64,000 bases of DNA from Vibrio neptunius (GTDB taxonomy: Bacteria > Pseudomonadota > Gammaproteobacteria > Enterobacterales > Vibrionaceae), in NCBI RefSeq assembly GCF_000967495.1, contig NZ_JXXU01000001.1:186001-250000 (forward strand). The letters run 5' to 3'. Below, one piece after another: positions 62,794 through 64,000 of the stretch. The notes under the pieces were generated by a model that was not told the origin of the DNA, did not search any database, and was given only the letters and a program-made list of their open reading frames with translations. Numbering within the stretch: the first letter of the stretch is position 1; every line of letters begins with the position of its first letter. The position numbers and the translations under genes are program-made.

Positions 62794-64000
62794 ACCTGTT
62801 CTTCCTTTGGTAAATACACTGTCGTTCTAGCTCCATGCTGTTCGTTATTCGTGATGTCCAATAGGCCGTGGTAGCGCAGTGCTAAATCATTAACCAAGTA
62901 AAGTCCCACTCCTCGATTTGCCTGCCCTTTTGTCGACACACCTCGTTCAACCAGATGCTTAACAGAGAACTCGTCTGGTAAACCACAACCTTGATCCATG
63001 ACTTCGAGAATGATTTCATTCCCATAATCACCTATGGAAACTTCAATATTCCTTCGCGCTGGGGCAAACATGGTATCCAAGGTCATAGCACTTCGCGTAG
63101 CATCAAAAGCGTTATCAATTAAATTGCCCAAAATAGTCACAAGATCTTCTGCATTAATACGCTCTGGCAAAGGTTCAAGCCGGGAACCTTGTTCTACTAT
63201 AAGCTCAAGTCCCAGCTCGCGTGCACGTTCGGTTTTACCCAGCAGCATACCCGCGATCAATGGCTCTTTGACGGTTTCACGTAGGAACTCAATCAAAGAT
63301 TGATAATGTGCGGTTTCTTGGCCAATAAGATGCTGAACTGCATCCAACTCTCCCATTTGAATCATACCGCTAATGGTATTAAGTTTATTTCGATGTTCAT
63401 GAGTCTGAGAGCGAAGCATTTCAGCATATTCTTTGGTTTTAGCTAACTGCTCTGAGAGCTCATTCAATTCATCTCGCAGTCGAAAACTGGATACCGCGCC
63501 CACAACCTTACCGTCTACAACAATTGGTCTTCGGTTAGCTATTAACTTCTGCTTGTTGAGGTAAAGGTATATGTCATGATCGATGTGGGCTGTAGTGAGA
63601 ACAGTATCAAGATCGCTCTCGGGCAATACCTCTTTTAGCGGCTTATTCAAGCAATGCGATTTTTCCAATCCTAAAATAAGGCACGCACTCTTGTTGATAG
63701 AGCGCAGCTTGCCCGATTGGTCGATCGTCAAGATTCCTTCTTTAAGCGTTTCCATTGTCACGTCTAACTCAACATACAACCGACCTATTTCTTCAGGTTC
63801 AAAGCCAAGAATCGCTTTTTGAAAGCGACGCGACGCATAACTTGATAAAATAGCGTTCGCGGCAACCACTAGTAATGCCATCAAAAGCAGAAAGACCAAA
63901 AAAGGCTCTACTCTGTCCTGAAGACGGTCAATGAGATAACCGACTGATACAACGCCTATAATATTGCCATCTGAATCAAAAACGGCCGCTTTTCCCCGAA
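62790..64000 (-). CDS. Sensor histidine kinase, CitA/DcuS/DpiB family, 5' end missing
   Basis: The frame runs through the right edge, so the start lies outside the window. The first visible residues (RGKAAVFDSDGNIIGVVSVGYL) are the end of a periplasmic PAS sensor domain of the CitA/DcuS type. A membrane helix (VFLLLMALLVVAANAI), a cytoplasmic PAS domain, the phospho-accepting H in SQTHEHRNKLNTISGMI and a HATPase domain (NLIDNAFDATRS, GLPDEF, GVGLYLVNDL) follow. These proteins sense citrate or C4-dicarboxylates. The ligand is not clear. It overlaps its regulator gene by four bases. Confidence 0.93.
   Translation of the reverse strand, partial: RGKAAVFDSDGNIIGVVSVGYLIDRLQDRVEPFLVFLLLMALLVVAANAILSSYASRRFQKAILGFEPEEIGRLYVELDVTMETLKEGILTIDQSGKLRSINKSACLILGLEKSHCLNKPLKEVLPESDLDTVLTTAHIDHDIYLYLNKQKLIANRRPIVVDGKVVGAVSSFRLRDELNELSEQLAKTKEYAEMLRSQTHEHRNKLNTISGMIQMGELDAVQHLIGQETAHYQSLIEFLRETVKEPLIAGMLLGKTERARELGLELIVEQGSRLEPLPERINAEDLVTILGNLIDNAFDATRSAMTLDTMFAPARRNIEVSIGDYGNEIILEVMDQGCGLPDEFSVKHLVERGVSTKGQANRGVGLYLVNDLALRYHGLLDITNNEQHGARTTVYLPKEEQV

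Noticed and set aside
63899..63901. TTG at the right end as start of the histidine kinase
   Set aside because: The frame is open to the window edge and the upstream residues match a CitA/DcuS periplasmic domain, so the gene continues outside.
1..64000. CRISPR arrays, insertion sequences, prophage genes, rRNA
   Set aside because: No spaced direct repeats, transposase, integrase or phage structural gene was recognised on either strand.

Overview
The window reads as a chromosomal segment of a marine Vibrio, probably close to the coralliilyticus/neptunius group. Evidence: moderate GC, a syp-type polysaccharide locus, an ompV gene beside a CarRS/VprAB-like two-component system, a ToxR-like membrane regulator, and an NRPS whose predicted product is amphibactin-like. 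This placement comes from gene content, not from a search. No insertion sequence, integrase, CRISPR array or rRNA was seen.

Layout. 1-7012 (+): the distal part of a syp-like exopolysaccharide cluster (sypL partial, M, N, O, P, Q, R), with sigma-54-type elements before sypM and sypP and an enhancer-like palindrome. 7121-7401: promoter, two identical tRNA-Val(GAC) genes and a terminator. 7429-9221 (-): a small zinc-ribbon-like protein, a DUF2127 membrane protein and a secreted NLP (Nep1-like) cytolysin homologue.

9442-37096: a complete hydroxamate siderophore cluster. One minus-strand operon holds the TonB receptor, an IucB-like acetyltransferase and a PvdA-like ornithine N5-hydroxylase. A second holds a PvdE/SyrD-type exporter, an MbtH protein and two NRPSs with four modules. 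A third is fhuC-fhuD-fhuB. A Sfp-type phosphopantetheinyl transferase diverges from fhuC. Fur-box-like sites precede the three minus-strand operons, one of them shared with the transferase. Specificity residues read ahOrn-ahOrn-Ser-ahOrn with a lipid-accepting starter condensation domain, the amphibactin order.

37133-39495 (-): glycerate kinase and CdaR. 39797-41334 (+): a small orphan gene and a compact ToxR-like regulator with a small membrane partner. 41362-49952 (-): LysR regulator, tryptophanase, VirK/YbjX protein, OmpV, CarS/CarR-like pair, and an aromatic amino acid permease. 50498-53837 (-): an ibrA-ibrB pair (PP-loop protein plus ParB-like protein) and a lipoprotein. 54587-57892: secreted phytochelatin-synthase-like protease, msrPQ, a DUF2986 protein and a NYN-domain protein. 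58575-64000: GGDEF protein, DUF2726 protein, two periplasmic binding-protein-like genes, and a CitA/DcuS-type two-component system that runs off the right edge.

Possible unannotated transcripts are suggested by stand-alone terminators at 52693-52720 and 54442-54471, each with a promoter-like sequence upstream. All assignments are from reading sequence; none was confirmed by database search.
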